From Paenibacillus_AB hodogayensis (lineage in GTDB: Bacteria; Bacillota; Bacilli; Paenibacillales; NBRC-103111), in contig NZ_BAAAYO010000014.1 in the NCBI RefSeq assembly GCF_039536325.1, forward strand, positions 1 to 64,000: a stretch of DNA of 64,000 nt, written 5' to 3'. Position 1 is the first letter of the stretch, and every line of letters starts with the position of its first letter. Under the pieces are notes generated by a model. The model had not been told where the DNA came from, did not search any database, and saw only the letters and a list, made by a program, of their open reading frames with translations. The position numbers were made by a program, and so were the translations under genes. Below, one piece after another: positions 34,727 to 43,245 of this stretch.

Positions 34727-34894
34727 AATGGGGCTGTCCCAAAGGTCATTTTGCGATTTTTTGAGCCCCACTTAGAACCAATTTTCCTTGAGAAAAAGGA
34801 CCTCATCCCCCACTTTACAGTGGAATTTGAGGTCCTTTCGTGTGGAAATTGGGACGTCCCCATGTCATGCGAACACTTTTGGGACAGCCCCATT
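34727..34894. mobile_element. 168-bp MITE-like element with 17-bp terminal inverted repeats
   Basis: The ends AATGGGGCTGTCCCAAA (34727-34743) and TTTGGGACAGCCCCATT (34878-34894) are perfect inverted repeats. GGGGCTGTCCCAAA-type ends are known from several Firmicute IS families. No transposase is encoded; an 83-codon frame through it is spurious. No obvious target duplication is seen. The interior carries a terminator-like hairpin that recurs at 56600. Probably a non-autonomous derivative of an IS. Confidence 0.7.
34795..34838 (-). repeat. Dispersed terminator hairpin, copy 1
   Basis: AAAGGACCTCA (34795-34805) and TGAGGTCCTTT (34828-34838) form an 11-bp stem with an inner CCACT/AGTGG pairing. 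On the minus strand it is followed by a T run. It shares about 20 identical leading bases and the closing stem with 56600-56646. It lies inside the MITE-like element. Confidence 0.75.
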
Positions 34895-34933
34895 GGACTA
34901 TGTTCTTGTCATCCGACCATTTTATCGGGAAGT

Positions 34934-35203
34934 TTAATCTCTGTGATTCTCGACCTTCATTATATCCATGAATGTGACTTTGGTAGTTTGTCCATCTTTT
35001 TGGATGTGCACCTTACCGGTACGAGAATCCATATTCTCTATTCGACCACGAACAGGCAACTCCATCCCCCATACCGTCAGCAACACTTCCGCGCTTTCAG
35101 ACTTCGCTTCATTTAACTGGTTGGCGAGTTCTTCCAATGCAAATTCATCGCGTGTTGGCCGTTTGACATCATATTTCTTTTTTGGCTTCGGAATTCCGGT
35201 CAA
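34934..35203 (-). CDS. YolD-like protein
   Basis: A protein of about 89 aa. The C-terminal part (about residues 40-89) has the YolD pattern: LLTVWGMELPVRGRIENMD, then KVHIQ, then VTFMDIMKVE. YolD-like genes often accompany Y-family (UvrX-type) polymerases in plasmids and prophages, but none is present here. TTG at 35203 has AAGGGGG eight bases upstream and is preferred; an ATG at 35236 has no ribosome binding site. Its position beside the MITE suggests a mobile origin. Confidence 0.55.
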   Translation of the reverse strand: MTGIPKPKKKYDVKRPTRDEFALEELANQLNEAKSESAEVLLTVWGMELPVRGRIENMDSRTGKVHIQKDGQTTKVTFMDIMKVENHRD

Positions 35204-35236
35204 TCCAAACACCCCCTTAAGAACATTCGTTCCCAT

Positions 35237-35556
35237 TGTAACATTGACGAATTGTGGAGAGAACCCACACTTTACTCAAACCCCGTTCTGCTTGACCCGG
35301 AGAAACTAAGGTGACGGCACCGGCAATCAACGAGCGACTTCCGCGAGGACTTAGATCCAGGTTGCGGGACGATACGCCGCCTGGGATGACGATTCATCCA
35401 AATAGTTGTTCAAAATACTTTCACTTCAGTAGCCCCATCGAGTCATTCGTCCTAAATAGAGGTGTCGGTATAATGAGTACGACATCCAGACAAGGAGAAG
35501 TTCCTCATAAACCAAACCATGCCATGGTGTAAAAATTAGAGGTCGGGGGTTAAAGG
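35237..35556. other. Intergenic region between YolD-like and PepSY genes
   Basis: No gene can be supported. A 73-codon GTG-started frame (35311-35532) lacks recognisable similarity and a convincing ribosome binding site. The region probably holds the promoter of the PepSY gene and may contain insertion debris. Confidence 0.35.
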
Positions 35557-36933
35557 ATGGAGATAACAAAAAACAACTATAATCGCTTATGGAGATGGCA
35601 CTTTTATGCTGCGTTGTTTATAACGCCATTGCTGATCACATTGACATTGAGCGGTATCGGCTATTTGTTTTATACCAATGTCGAAAATCATTTTTATAAA
35701 AAGAACTTTTTCGGAAACAGCGGCCAAACGGAACAGTCGACCATTGATGAGGGAATCAAGAAAGCAACAGAGGCGCACAAAAATTACTCCGTATCGAAAG
35801 TCATTGTATTAAAGGATTCTTACAATACCCGATTGACGATGACCCGTCCGGATGGAGATCAAAAATACGTATTTCTTGATCAGAACTATCAGATCGTTGG
35901 CAGCCAAAATGCCAAGTACACCTTTTCCAATGTCATGCGAAACGTGCACAGCTCCCTGTTTGTTGGCGGAACAGTAGTGAATTATCTCGTAGAGCTGGCG
36001 GCTTGTTGGGCGATATTCCTGCTCCTTTCCGGCATCTATATGACATTTAGAAGTCACGCATTAAAAAGAATGCAAAATCCGAACAAACGGCAAAAAAGCT
36101 TAAAATGGCACGCGTTAATCGGGACGATTATTGCGATACCGATGATTATTGTTATATTCACAGGGCTGCCGTGGTCAGCCTTTATGGGAAATTTCATCTA
36201 TTCGGCGGCTCAAAACAAGCCTTCCATCGGTTTCCCCCTTTTGAAGCAAAATCCGCCAATCTCGGATATGAGCGAAATTCCTTGGGCCACGCGCAAAAAT
36301 GAAACGCCGGAATCAACAAGCAGCCATGCTGGGCATCATGATATGGCCGGTATGGAGGGCATGAAGCATAACAGCAGCATGATTACGGTTCGGCAGCTCA
36401 TGAGCGAAATCGATAACCATCGCATTTCCAAGCCTTATTCTATCATTTACCCGTCTGGGAATAACAGCGTTTTTACGGTTTCGAAATCAAGCAACACAGG
36501 GATAACGGGACTTGACGTTAGTCCTTACCAGGAAATTACGACTTATTTTGATCCATATAGCGGCAAACCGATATCGGAAGTCGTTTATGACGATTACGGC
36601 ATTTTAGCCAAATGGTTTACGTGGGGAATTCCGCTGCATGAAGGCCATTTGTTCGGATGGATGAATAAAACTTTAAATTTCATTGTATGTCTCGCATTTT
36701 TGCTCGTCATATTCTGGGGGTTCAAAACCTGGCTTGCCCGCAAGAGAAAAAGCTTGTTGTCGGCGCCGCCCGTTCATTCAAACAAAATTTCGATCGGCTT
36801 TATCGCTTTCATGGCAATCTTGGGAATGGTAATGCCGTTGTTCGGCATTTCGTTACTTGTCGTCGTGATGATCGAATGCCTGATCACATGGTGTAAAAGA
36901 GGAAAAGGAAACAAAATAAGCCTTACAAATTAA
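35557..36933 (+). CDS. PepSY-domain membrane protein with His/Met-rich loop
   Basis: A 458-aa PepSY-TM family protein with four main transmembrane segments (about residues 17-40, 140-165, 188-210 and 370-392) and a further pair near 415-445. PepSY-like extracytoplasmic regions lie between them. A loop at 257-271, HAGHHDMAGMEGMKH, is rich in metal ligands typical of copper or silver handling proteins. The family includes iron-siderophore reductases and iron-regulated membrane proteins. The function is likely metal related, but no transporter gene is adjacent. Single gene with its own terminator. Confidence 0.75.
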   Translation: MEITKNNYNRLWRWHFYAALFITPLLITLTLSGIGYLFYTNVENHFYKKNFFGNSGQTEQSTIDEGIKKATEAHKNYSVSKVIVLKDSYNTRLTMTRPDGDQKYVFLDQNYQIVGSQNAKYTFSNVMRNVHSSLFVGGTVVNYLVELAACWAIFLLLSGIYMTFRSHALKRMQNPNKRQKSLKWHALIGTIIAIPMIIVIFTGLPWSAFMGNFIYSAAQNKPSIGFPLLKQNPPISDMSEIPWATRKNETPESTSSHAGHHDMAGMEGMKHNSSMITVRQLMSEIDNHRISKPYSIIYPSGNNSVFTVSKSSNTGITGLDVSPYQEITTYFDPYSGKPISEVVYDDYGILAKWFTWGIPLHEGHLFGWMNKTLNFIVCLAFLLVIFWGFKTWLARKRKSLLSAPPVHSNKISIGFIAFMAILGMVMPLFGISLLVVVMIECLITWCKRGKGNKISLTN

Positions 36934-36952
36934 TTAAGTGCTTTATCCCAAC

Positions 36953-36989
36953 AAAAGCCAATCAGATTGGACATCTGCTTGGCTTTTTT
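36953..36989 (+). terminator. Terminator of PepSY gene
   Basis: AAAAGCCAA pairs with TTGGCTTTT, with an inner CAGAT/ATCTG stem, followed by a T run. It lies 20 bp after the stop. The following 36990-37153 holds no supported gene. Confidence 0.85.
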
Positions 36990-37153
36990 GGTCATTGGAA
37001 CTAACCCCTATTAGACTCTAGCAGCATGTATTCGTCTGCTTTTTAGCGAAATTATCAAGTACGGCCGGCACTCCACGCCAAACTTTCGCCGGCTTTGTGC
37101 CAGGAAGTTGCATAAGCCGAGCCTGACACAGGTGAACTACGATCATGACAATG

Positions 37154-38473
37154 CTATCTGCCCAACTTGGCGTTGATTTGTTTGTCCACCGCTTCGACCG
37201 CTTCGCGAAACGCGGAATTGAGATCGGTCTCTCCGAGCACAACCTTCTGGAAGGCGTCGCTAATGGCGGATGTCGCTATGCCGTTAAACCGGGTTGGAGG
37301 GATGATGGACGCATATCGCTTCGGAATCAAAGCCTTGGCATTTTTCCCCTGCAGGTCGGGTACGTCTGCGCCGAACGCCTCGCGGATGCCGGGATCGCGC
37401 AGCACGGACGGCAAACCATTGCGCGAGCCTTTCAACTGCACATCATGGGAGGCCGTTGCCGTTGCGGCCAGAAACGCCGCTTCCCTATGTTTGGCATTCT
37501 TCGGTATCGTCCAGAATATAACCTGCGGCTGGGGCCCCGCTTCCGAAGCCGCTGCGGTCAACACCGGATAAGTTGCTGCATCCCAATTCAAATTCACGCC
37601 TGCGCTTTTTCTCGGAAAATCGCTGTTATTCCTGACCGTGATGGCGATGTTCTGATCGCGTACGAAAGCCGCAGCCGGGGCACCGCCCGTCAATATCTCG
37701 GGGTTAGGCTCATATCCGGGAACTTGATAAAATCGGATGAAATTGTTCAGAAATTTCTTCCATGGATCCGTATCGAACATCGCTCGGTTCGTCCCCGAAT
37801 CGATCAAGGGAAGCGATGACTGATTCAGTGCCAGTTGGTTCGGATACCATGACTCGGCGTACCCCCGGTAAAGCGCCCCGCCTTCTATGCGAGTCAGCGA
37901 TCTGGCCGCTGTATACAACTGGTCCCAAGTCAAGCCGTCAGACAAATACGGAAAGCCAAATTTATCGAAAATATCCTTATTGTACAGCAGGGACAGCGTT
38001 TGCGTGGCGAATGGAATGCCGACAAATTTGCCTGGCTCGATCCGCTGCATGAAATCGACTATTGTCGGCTCAAATTCGTTCAGATTCGTATTGTATTTCT
38101 TGATGAGATCGGATAGATCAGGGTCAATGCCCAAATCCATCAAATTGGCCAGATTGTCTACCGTACTGTAATACATATCAATGTTGACACCCGATGCAAT
38201 CACCTCCGACGGCGAATTGCCTTTGGTGTTCTGGATCCAGTTGATTTTGAAATGAGGGTATTTGCGTACGATATCATTTCCGTAGAGCGCCATAAAATCC
38301 TCGTAAGACCTCGACCAGAAATAGTAGATCGTCAATTCGACAGGCTCCTTTTCGGACGCGGATCCGCCGTCAGGCGATTTGGCCGTATCCCGGCTGCAAC
38401 CCGACAGCAATATGCATGCAACCATGAACCCGACCACCCAGCAGAATATTGCGCTGCTTCGTTGATTCGACAT
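37154..38473 (-). CDS. Extracellular solute-binding lipoprotein (CUT1 type), orphan
   Basis: A 439-aa binding protein. The lipoprotein signal ends LLSGC (Cys near residue 26). The mature part has the family phrases VELTIYYFW, DMYYSTVDNLANLMDLG, GKFVGIPFATQTLSLLYNKDIFDKFG and TWDQLYTAARSLT. It should capture an oligosaccharide for an ABC importer. No permease or ATPase genes are adjacent; it follows the 692-aa hydrolase-like gene by 47 bp and is probably co-transcribed with it. GGGGAGG lies upstream of the ATG. Confidence 0.85.
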   Translation of the reverse strand: MSNQRSSAIFCWVVGFMVACILLSGCSRDTAKSPDGGSASEKEPVELTIYYFWSRSYEDFMALYGNDIVRKYPHFKINWIQNTKGNSPSEVIASGVNIDMYYSTVDNLANLMDLGIDPDLSDLIKKYNTNLNEFEPTIVDFMQRIEPGKFVGIPFATQTLSLLYNKDIFDKFGFPYLSDGLTWDQLYTAARSLTRIEGGALYRGYAESWYPNQLALNQSSLPLIDSGTNRAMFDTDPWKKFLNNFIRFYQVPGYEPNPEILTGGAPAAAFVRDQNIAITVRNNSDFPRKSAGVNLNWDAATYPVLTAAASEAGPQPQVIFWTIPKNAKHREAAFLAATATASHDVQLKGSRNGLPSVLRDPGIREAFGADVPDLQGKNAKALIPKRYASIIPPTRFNGIATSAISDAFQKVVLGETDLNSAFREAVEAVDKQINAKLGR

Positions 38474-38520
38474 TTCCGATGACCTCCCCGTTCATTGGAT
38501 GACCGCTTGCCTTATCTCCT

Positions 38521-40599
38521 CTACTCCGCGGACTTGGCTTTTGTGCATGAGCGAGCTTCCGTATGCTCCGCTTCTTCTCCACTCTTGTACAACACAACCA
38601 TAGACAAAGGCGGGATGAAGCTATCCAGCAGCTGCATGCTTGTCTCCCCCTTTTCCCTCCACACCGCCGTACGGCCGAACGGAGTATTGCGGCTGTATGT
38701 CATCCACCCGCTCGTATCCGGCCCGACCCCCGTCAATTCCAGCTCCGACACTTCGTCGAGCGACGCGTTGACCAGACAGATCGTCCGCTCCCGTTCGCCG
38801 GCAAATTCGAACACAGCGACATGAGGCGCGTAACTTGCCATCATCACCGGGGGCATACAGTCCGGCTTGCATAGAGCGCCTAGCAGCACATCATGCAGCA
38901 CAGCCCTGCGAATCGGATGAAGCAAGGCTTGCTGGTTCTCCCAGCCATAGGGCAAGATGAACACCCGTTCGTTAACGACGGTCATCCCGGGACTTAATAG
39001 GCTGTCGTCTACGCGATGCAGCCGCGACAGGACAGACACCGTCGCCGCCTCGTCGTACTCCAATCGCAGATACGCTTCCTGGCTGTAGAACGGCCTTATT
39101 CTGCCGTTCGCGATGCCGGCGTAGCTGCGGCCGTCGGCCATCCGTTCGTAGAATTGCGCCGTAAACCACTCGGCCCGGTTGATCCCGCACAACGAGCCGA
39201 GCCCCATATCGTAGAGCGTAAACGCCGCTTCACCATCAAGCAGCACCGCACACCGGGCGAACAGCTCCCGCAACTCCGACTCGCTGTAATTCCGCAGCAC
39301 CTGCCCGGACAAAGCCACCGCTCCCGAACAATCAACCCGATTGTCCACGACGTAACGGTTGGCGATTCCGCAGGCGGACAAGCAGCTGGCCCAGAATGTC
39401 TCCCGGGGGGACAGATCTCCCGGAGACTTGCCCCCGGCTGCTGCAAGCGTATAGGAAGAACGCTCGTTGACGAGCACGCCGACCCCTCTCTGATCCTGCA
39501 CGCGCAGATGCATGGCGGCCACACTTTCGGCAAAATCCTTTTGCTCGCGCAGCCAGCGCTCATGCCGTTCTTCCGGATAGACTCCGTTGCCTGCCATATC
39601 GAGAATGTTCAGCGTGATGCCCTTGCTGCCGAGCAGCAGTCCGGTTTCCAATTGGAATCGTTGAAACGCGTGAGATTTGGCATAAGAAGTATAGGGCACA
39701 TTCTCCAGTTCGGGGTACAACGGCGTCGTGGACGGCAGGAAGGAGGCGGTCAGCCGCGACACCGCGTGAAAGCTCCACGCATAGTGCATGCCCGTCGTCT
39801 CCCGGTATGCAGGCAGGGTAGGGCGAACCGCCGCCGCATGCACGCCGTCCAGCGCCGCCAGCAGCCGGTGCCAATCGCGGCCTTCGATAGCATGTGCGGC
39901 CGGATCGCTGGTCATCAAGCCCAAGCGGGTACGGGGCGACACCCGGTGCACAGCATCGGCAATCTCGGCGGCCACGTCCACCAGCTGTTCGCGGCAAGCG
40001 TCCAGCCAAATGCGACGGTATAGGTGCGGAGTCCCTTTCGCGAGCATTCCCTGTACAAAATCGTCGCGGTCGATCCGTCCCACCCCAGCACGAGAGGCGA
40101 ACTCGGACAAATGCGCATCGCAAAAGCAGCCTCCCCACAGCAGCGGGCGATGATTGTGGAAACGGAAATCGTCCTCGATCCAGAGACAGTGAGGTTCAAG
40201 CTCCGCATAAGCGGCATACATAGAGGCGATATACCGCCTCCATTCCGGACACAGAGGGCACGCGACCGCCGGGGAGCGGTTGCCGTGCGGGTCAACCATG
40301 ACCTGGAACCGCTGCCCTTGCTTCAACACACCGCCGATGGCTTCATGCAGCAGCGTGTTTAGCGGATTGATCGAGGTCGTAACCCCGATGGATGCGAGCA
40401 GCGGCTTAGCCCGTTCAATCGCCTTCAGCCATGGCCGGGTTTCTTCCAGTGTCAAATGGTTGAAATGCATAGGGTGAATAAAAAACATCACATCGTCAAT
40501 TCCAGCGTTGCGGCAAAACGCCATCAGGTCTTCGAACCGTTCGCTTTCCAGCTCGCCGGACCTCATGGTATATCTCAGCATGTAGACAAATTCGGACAA
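38521..40599 (-). CDS. TIM-barrel hydrolase-like protein of unknown family
   Basis: About 692 aa with no signal peptide. The N-terminal half (about residues 20-370) reads like a TIM barrel: DVMFFIHPMHFN, CLWIEDDFRFH and KGITLNILDMAGNG. The middle (about 380-520) resembles a glutaminase-like domain as in GH42-type enzymes, and the C-terminal part is beta-rich. I do not recognise the exact family. GH42-like or related intracellular glycosidase activity is an inference. The start is uncertain: a TTG at 40599 is nine bases after GAGGGGAG, while the ATG at 40632 lies almost on the predicted transcription start. Confidence 0.6.
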   Translation of the reverse strand: MSEFVYMLRYTMRSGELESERFEDLMAFCRNAGIDDVMFFIHPMHFNHLTLEETRPWLKAIERAKPLLASIGVTTSINPLNTLLHEAIGGVLKQGQRFQVMVDPHGNRSPAVACPLCPEWRRYIASMYAAYAELEPHCLWIEDDFRFHNHRPLLWGGCFCDAHLSEFASRAGVGRIDRDDFVQGMLAKGTPHLYRRIWLDACREQLVDVAAEIADAVHRVSPRTRLGLMTSDPAAHAIEGRDWHRLLAALDGVHAAAVRPTLPAYRETTGMHYAWSFHAVSRLTASFLPSTTPLYPELENVPYTSYAKSHAFQRFQLETGLLLGSKGITLNILDMAGNGVYPEERHERWLREQKDFAESVAAMHLRVQDQRGVGVLVNERSSYTLAAAGGKSPGDLSPRETFWASCLSACGIANRYVVDNRVDCSGAVALSGQVLRNYSESELRELFARCAVLLDGEAAFTLYDMGLGSLCGINRAEWFTAQFYERMADGRSYAGIANGRIRPFYSQEAYLRLEYDEAATVSVLSRLHRVDDSLLSPGMTVVNERVFILPYGWENQQALLHPIRRAVLHDVLLGALCKPDCMPPVMMASYAPHVAVFEFAGERERTICLVNASLDEVSELELTGVGPDTSGWMTYSRNTPFGRTAVWREKGETSMQLLDSFIPPLSMVVLYKSGEEAEHTEARSCTKAKSAE

Positions 40600-40643
40600 T
40601 CGGGACAACTCCCCTCTCAGGTTGAAAATCATTCCGCAACCTG

Positions 40644-40673
40644 ATTATATGAAGGATGCCGCGTGCGGAACAA
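40644..40673 (-). promoter_or_regulatory. Promoter of hydrolase/binding-protein operon
   Basis: The minus strand has TTGTTC (40668-40673) and a perfect TATAAT (40644-40649) with an 18-bp spacer. Transcription should begin near 40637. The inverted repeat at 40651-40690 encloses the spacer and -35. Confidence 0.6.
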
Positions 40674-40690
40674 TTAGCGGAGCATCCTTC
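40651..40690. promoter_or_regulatory. Inverted repeat around the promoter (operator or terminator)
   Basis: GAAGGATGC (40651-40659) and GCATCCTTC (40682-40690) are perfect nine-base arms. They could form the terminator of the upstream AraC gene, although the T run is poor, or act as a binding site overlapping the promoter of the hydrolase operon. Confidence 0.45.
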
Positions 40691-40730
40691 TATTTGTCCA
40701 TTTGTCTCCTCTTTTCTATGGGAAGCGAGT

Positions 40731-41630
40731 CTAGCGTTGGGGACGAAACTGATTGGGGGAGGAACCGGTCCATCTCTTGAATTGTCTGGAGAAGTGGCTT
40801 ATGGTGGCAAAGCCGAGCCTGCGTGAGATAGCCTCCACCGTCAATTCGCTATCCAGCAACAGCTGCTTGGCTTGATTCAATTTGATCTGGGTTAAATATT
40901 GCCGGGGGGACATACCGTAGACCTGGGTAAATATTTTATAACATTGACTGCGGCTCAGATTCTGTTCCTTGGCTATACCGTTCACCGCTCCTTTGACACA
41001 GCCTGTATTCTGCAGCCTGGCTTCGATGGAGTGGGCCGCCTCGATCTGGAGCACCGACCCGGCATTCAGCGGAAGCTCCGCCGCCGGTTCCGGATCTTGC
41101 GGGAGCAAGAGAGAGAGGACTTCCTGGATGATCAGCAAGATATGCCCCTGGAAAAACAAGCGATTTCGGTAGCTTAATTGAATGACAATGCGGTGGTCCG
41201 AGTCCGGTGAGGTGAGCGGAGGCCCGGACTGCAGCAGTTCTTTGGACAGCAATCCCTCCATCTCCCGGAAGTAGGCCGGCAGCCGTGTCCGCTGTATGCG
41301 ATCTCGATCCAAGTACCGGTAAGGAGCCGCAGTAAGATGCGCGTACACCTCCTTATCGTCTATTTGGAAGTGGATGTTAAAAAAAGCGTAGCGGTCGGCT
41401 GAACGATTGCGTGAGTGATGTTTAATCCCCGGCTTCAGCAGCAAAAGCTCGCCCGCTCGCAACACGATCGTCTCTCCGCTGACGGTCAGTTCCCCGGTGC
41501 CCTCCCAGCAGTAACACAGCTCGAATAAATGATGATGATGCCTGGGATACGACCAGTCCGCCGACTTCACCCCGAATTGGCAGCCGACAACCTGCAGGGT
41601 ATGACTCGTATTGGAAATGCTGATCTCCAT
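40731..41630 (-). CDS. AraC family transcriptional regulator
   Basis: A 299-aa regulator. The N-terminal cupin domain (about residues 15-150) begins with a metal-ligand-like HHHHLFELCYCWEGTGEL segment. The C-terminal double helix-turn-helix (about 200-297) includes AKEQNLSRSQCYKIFTQVYGMSPRQYL and EAISRRLGFATISHFSRQFKRWTGSSP. It lies directly upstream of, and in the same direction as, the hydrolase/binding-protein pair, which it probably controls. GGAGGGG is ten bases before the ATG. Confidence 0.9.
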   Translation of the reverse strand: MEISISNTSHTLQVVGCQFGVKSADWSYPRHHHHLFELCYCWEGTGELTVSGETIVLRAGELLLLKPGIKHHSRNRSADRYAFFNIHFQIDDKEVYAHLTAAPYRYLDRDRIQRTRLPAYFREMEGLLSKELLQSGPPLTSPDSDHRIVIQLSYRNRLFFQGHILLIIQEVLSLLLPQDPEPAAELPLNAGSVLQIEAAHSIEARLQNTGCVKGAVNGIAKEQNLSRSQCYKIFTQVYGMSPRQYLTQIKLNQAKQLLLDSELTVEAISRRLGFATISHFSRQFKRWTGSSPNQFRPQR

Positions 41631-41809
41631 CTTTCGGATTCCCCTCCTCCATAACGTATGAAATTAGGCTCATTGCAGGCTACTGTTGGCTTTGATTGCA
41701 GCAGCTTTTCAAACCATAAAAGTACAGAGCAATGATATTTTGCACACCACACTCTGTACCTGAGAAGGGACTTGTTTTTTTGTCATTTTTTTTGTTTGAT
41801 AAAATTTTG

Positions 41810-41844
41810 CTGACACATAGGTGTCAGCCGAGACTACTTATAAT
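41810..41844 (+). promoter_or_regulatory. Palindromic operator and -10 box upstream of broken DinB gene
   Basis: CTGACAC-ATAG-GTGTCAG (41810-41827) is a perfect 18-bp palindrome. TATAAT follows at 41839-41844, and the palindrome covers where the -35 should be. This is the geometry of a repressor or MerR-like activator site. The cognate regulator is not in the window. Confidence 0.55.
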
Positions 41845-41896
41845 TGGAATTGAGCTCAAATCACTCGACAAACACCCCATCAGGAGGTTTTACCCT

Positions 41897-42394
41897 ATGT
41901 ATCAATCCATTCAAAGCTTCATTACCGAATACCAGAATGAGAACAAATTTACGCAGAGAATACTCCGTTCCTTGACGGACGCGTCATTGAAGCAAGAGAT
42001 TGCACCAGGCTTCCGTACGCTTGGAACTTTGGCGTGGCACTTAGTACCGAAAGGCGGGATTCTAACACCAACCGGCCTTACTTTCGAAGCATCGCCCGAG
42101 CACAGCGAAGCTCCTAAATCCGCAGTGTAGATTGCTGAAGCGTACAACACCGCCTCCGCTGCCCTGATGGAGGCGATACAGACTCAGTGGACAAATGAGA
42201 AGCTGCAGGAATCCGTGAATATGTTCGGACAACAATGGAAGAACGGTTTTACGTTAGCGATTTTCCTCAAACACGAAATTCACCACCGCGGACAATTGAC
42301 CATCTTAATGCGCCAAGCGGGACTTCCCGTTATCGGAATTTACGGTCCTTCCAAGGAAGAGTGGACCAGCATGGGGATGGAAGCCCCGGTTTAA
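41897..42394 (+). pseudogene. DinB-family protein gene with internal amber codon
   Basis: The full frame would encode 165 aa of a DinB-type four-helix protein. It starts MYQSIQSFITEYQNENKFTQ and has metal-ligand-type His in LAWHLV (about residue 48) and HEIHHRGQL near the end. A TAG at 42128-42130 stops translation after 77 codons; the frame then continues intact to the natural end. A single C-to-T change (CAG to TAG) would suffice. GGAGG precedes the ATG. Either a recent pseudogene, a readthrough, or a sequencing error. Confidence 0.75.
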
Positions 42395-42662
42395 TCATAA
42401 CTGAAGGCGCGCTCTCCAGTTGACGGTAAAGAGGCGCATTTTCTTCATTTTAATATAAAAATGGGAGTTAATATAGATGACATTGGAAAGGAATCGTATT
42501 GACGGCAGATTGGTGCGAAGATGCAAAAATGGATAGACTCCATGAGGAGGCAACTCCAACCGAAACAAGCGGTTTTAGTGAAGCGCAACAGAAGCGGACG
42601 AACAAGCGGAGAATCGCTTTGATCCGCAGTTATGGCGAAGCGTCATCAGCAGTGTGAAACCT
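42395..42662. other. Decayed coding-like stretch
   Basis: No intact gene. Short frames on the + strand carry protein-like phrases, such as DEQAENRFDPQLWRSVISSVKP ending at about 42661, but they are broken by stops and frame changes. The stretch looks like debris between the DinB and WYL pseudogenes. Confidence 0.35.
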
Positions 42663-43245
42663 TTATTCGTAAAGGTTATAAATCTGTAGCACACGCTCTT
42701 TGATACTGTCGGCCAAATGCTTCGGCTCTAGAACCGTCACGTCTGTACCATAACTTAGCAAGGTCCCATATAACCATACATCCTCGGTATGCTCTGTTCT
42801 CACTATGAAATAGCCATCCTCCGTGATCGTAATTTCCTCGGGGGGGAAGTATTCTTCAACCTTGACTTTTGCGCGGGGGTGAAAACGGAGCACCATTCCG
42901 ATCCGATTCTCAATGTCTCGTTTACCCCATCTGGCATCAAGATCCTCCATGCTCATATCTCTGCTTATGAACCTTTCATCCGATACAACAAGTTTCTTGA
43001 TACGCGAAGGTTCGGTAGTCGTTACGAAGACGGCAATACGTGTATAAGTACCACGCATATCCTTTCCAAGCCAAGCCGATGGGTTCGACAGTCCGCAGCT
43101 CTCCCGCCCCTTCGGAATTCGTATACTCGAAATGACTACGAATCGATTTCTGGCTGCCTGCCGGAGTCTTGCAAGCATAGATTTGTCTACATGTCCGCCA
43201 CGCCAAATTTTCGTATCGATATGAGTTTTTCGCCGGCTTCCTCAA
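42663..43245 (-). pseudogene. WYL-domain regulator remnant (5' truncated, frameshifted)
   Basis: The WYL domain is split between two frames. The upstream part (from about 43180) reads FEYTNSEGAGELRTVEPIGL and then WKGYAWYLYTYCRLRNDYRTF. After a frame change near 43005-43010 the sequence continues RIKKLVVSDERFISRDM, followed by the C-terminal extension to the stop. The N-terminal helix-turn-helix that normally precedes WYL is missing. Intact relatives (YafY/YobV type) are about 300 aa. It abuts the FAD oxidoreductase remnant. Confidence 0.7.

Noticed and set aside
34642..34893. 83-codon frame across the MITE
   Set aside because: It reads straight through both inverted ends and the terminator hairpin, so it is an accident of the element's sequence.
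35311..35532. 73-codon GTG-started frame before the PepSY gene
   Set aside because: Poor ribosome binding site and no protein-like motif; kept only as part of an intergenic note.
37018..37242. 74-codon minus-strand frame after the orphan binding protein
   Set aside because: Overlaps the end of the binding-protein gene in another frame and has no family resemblance.
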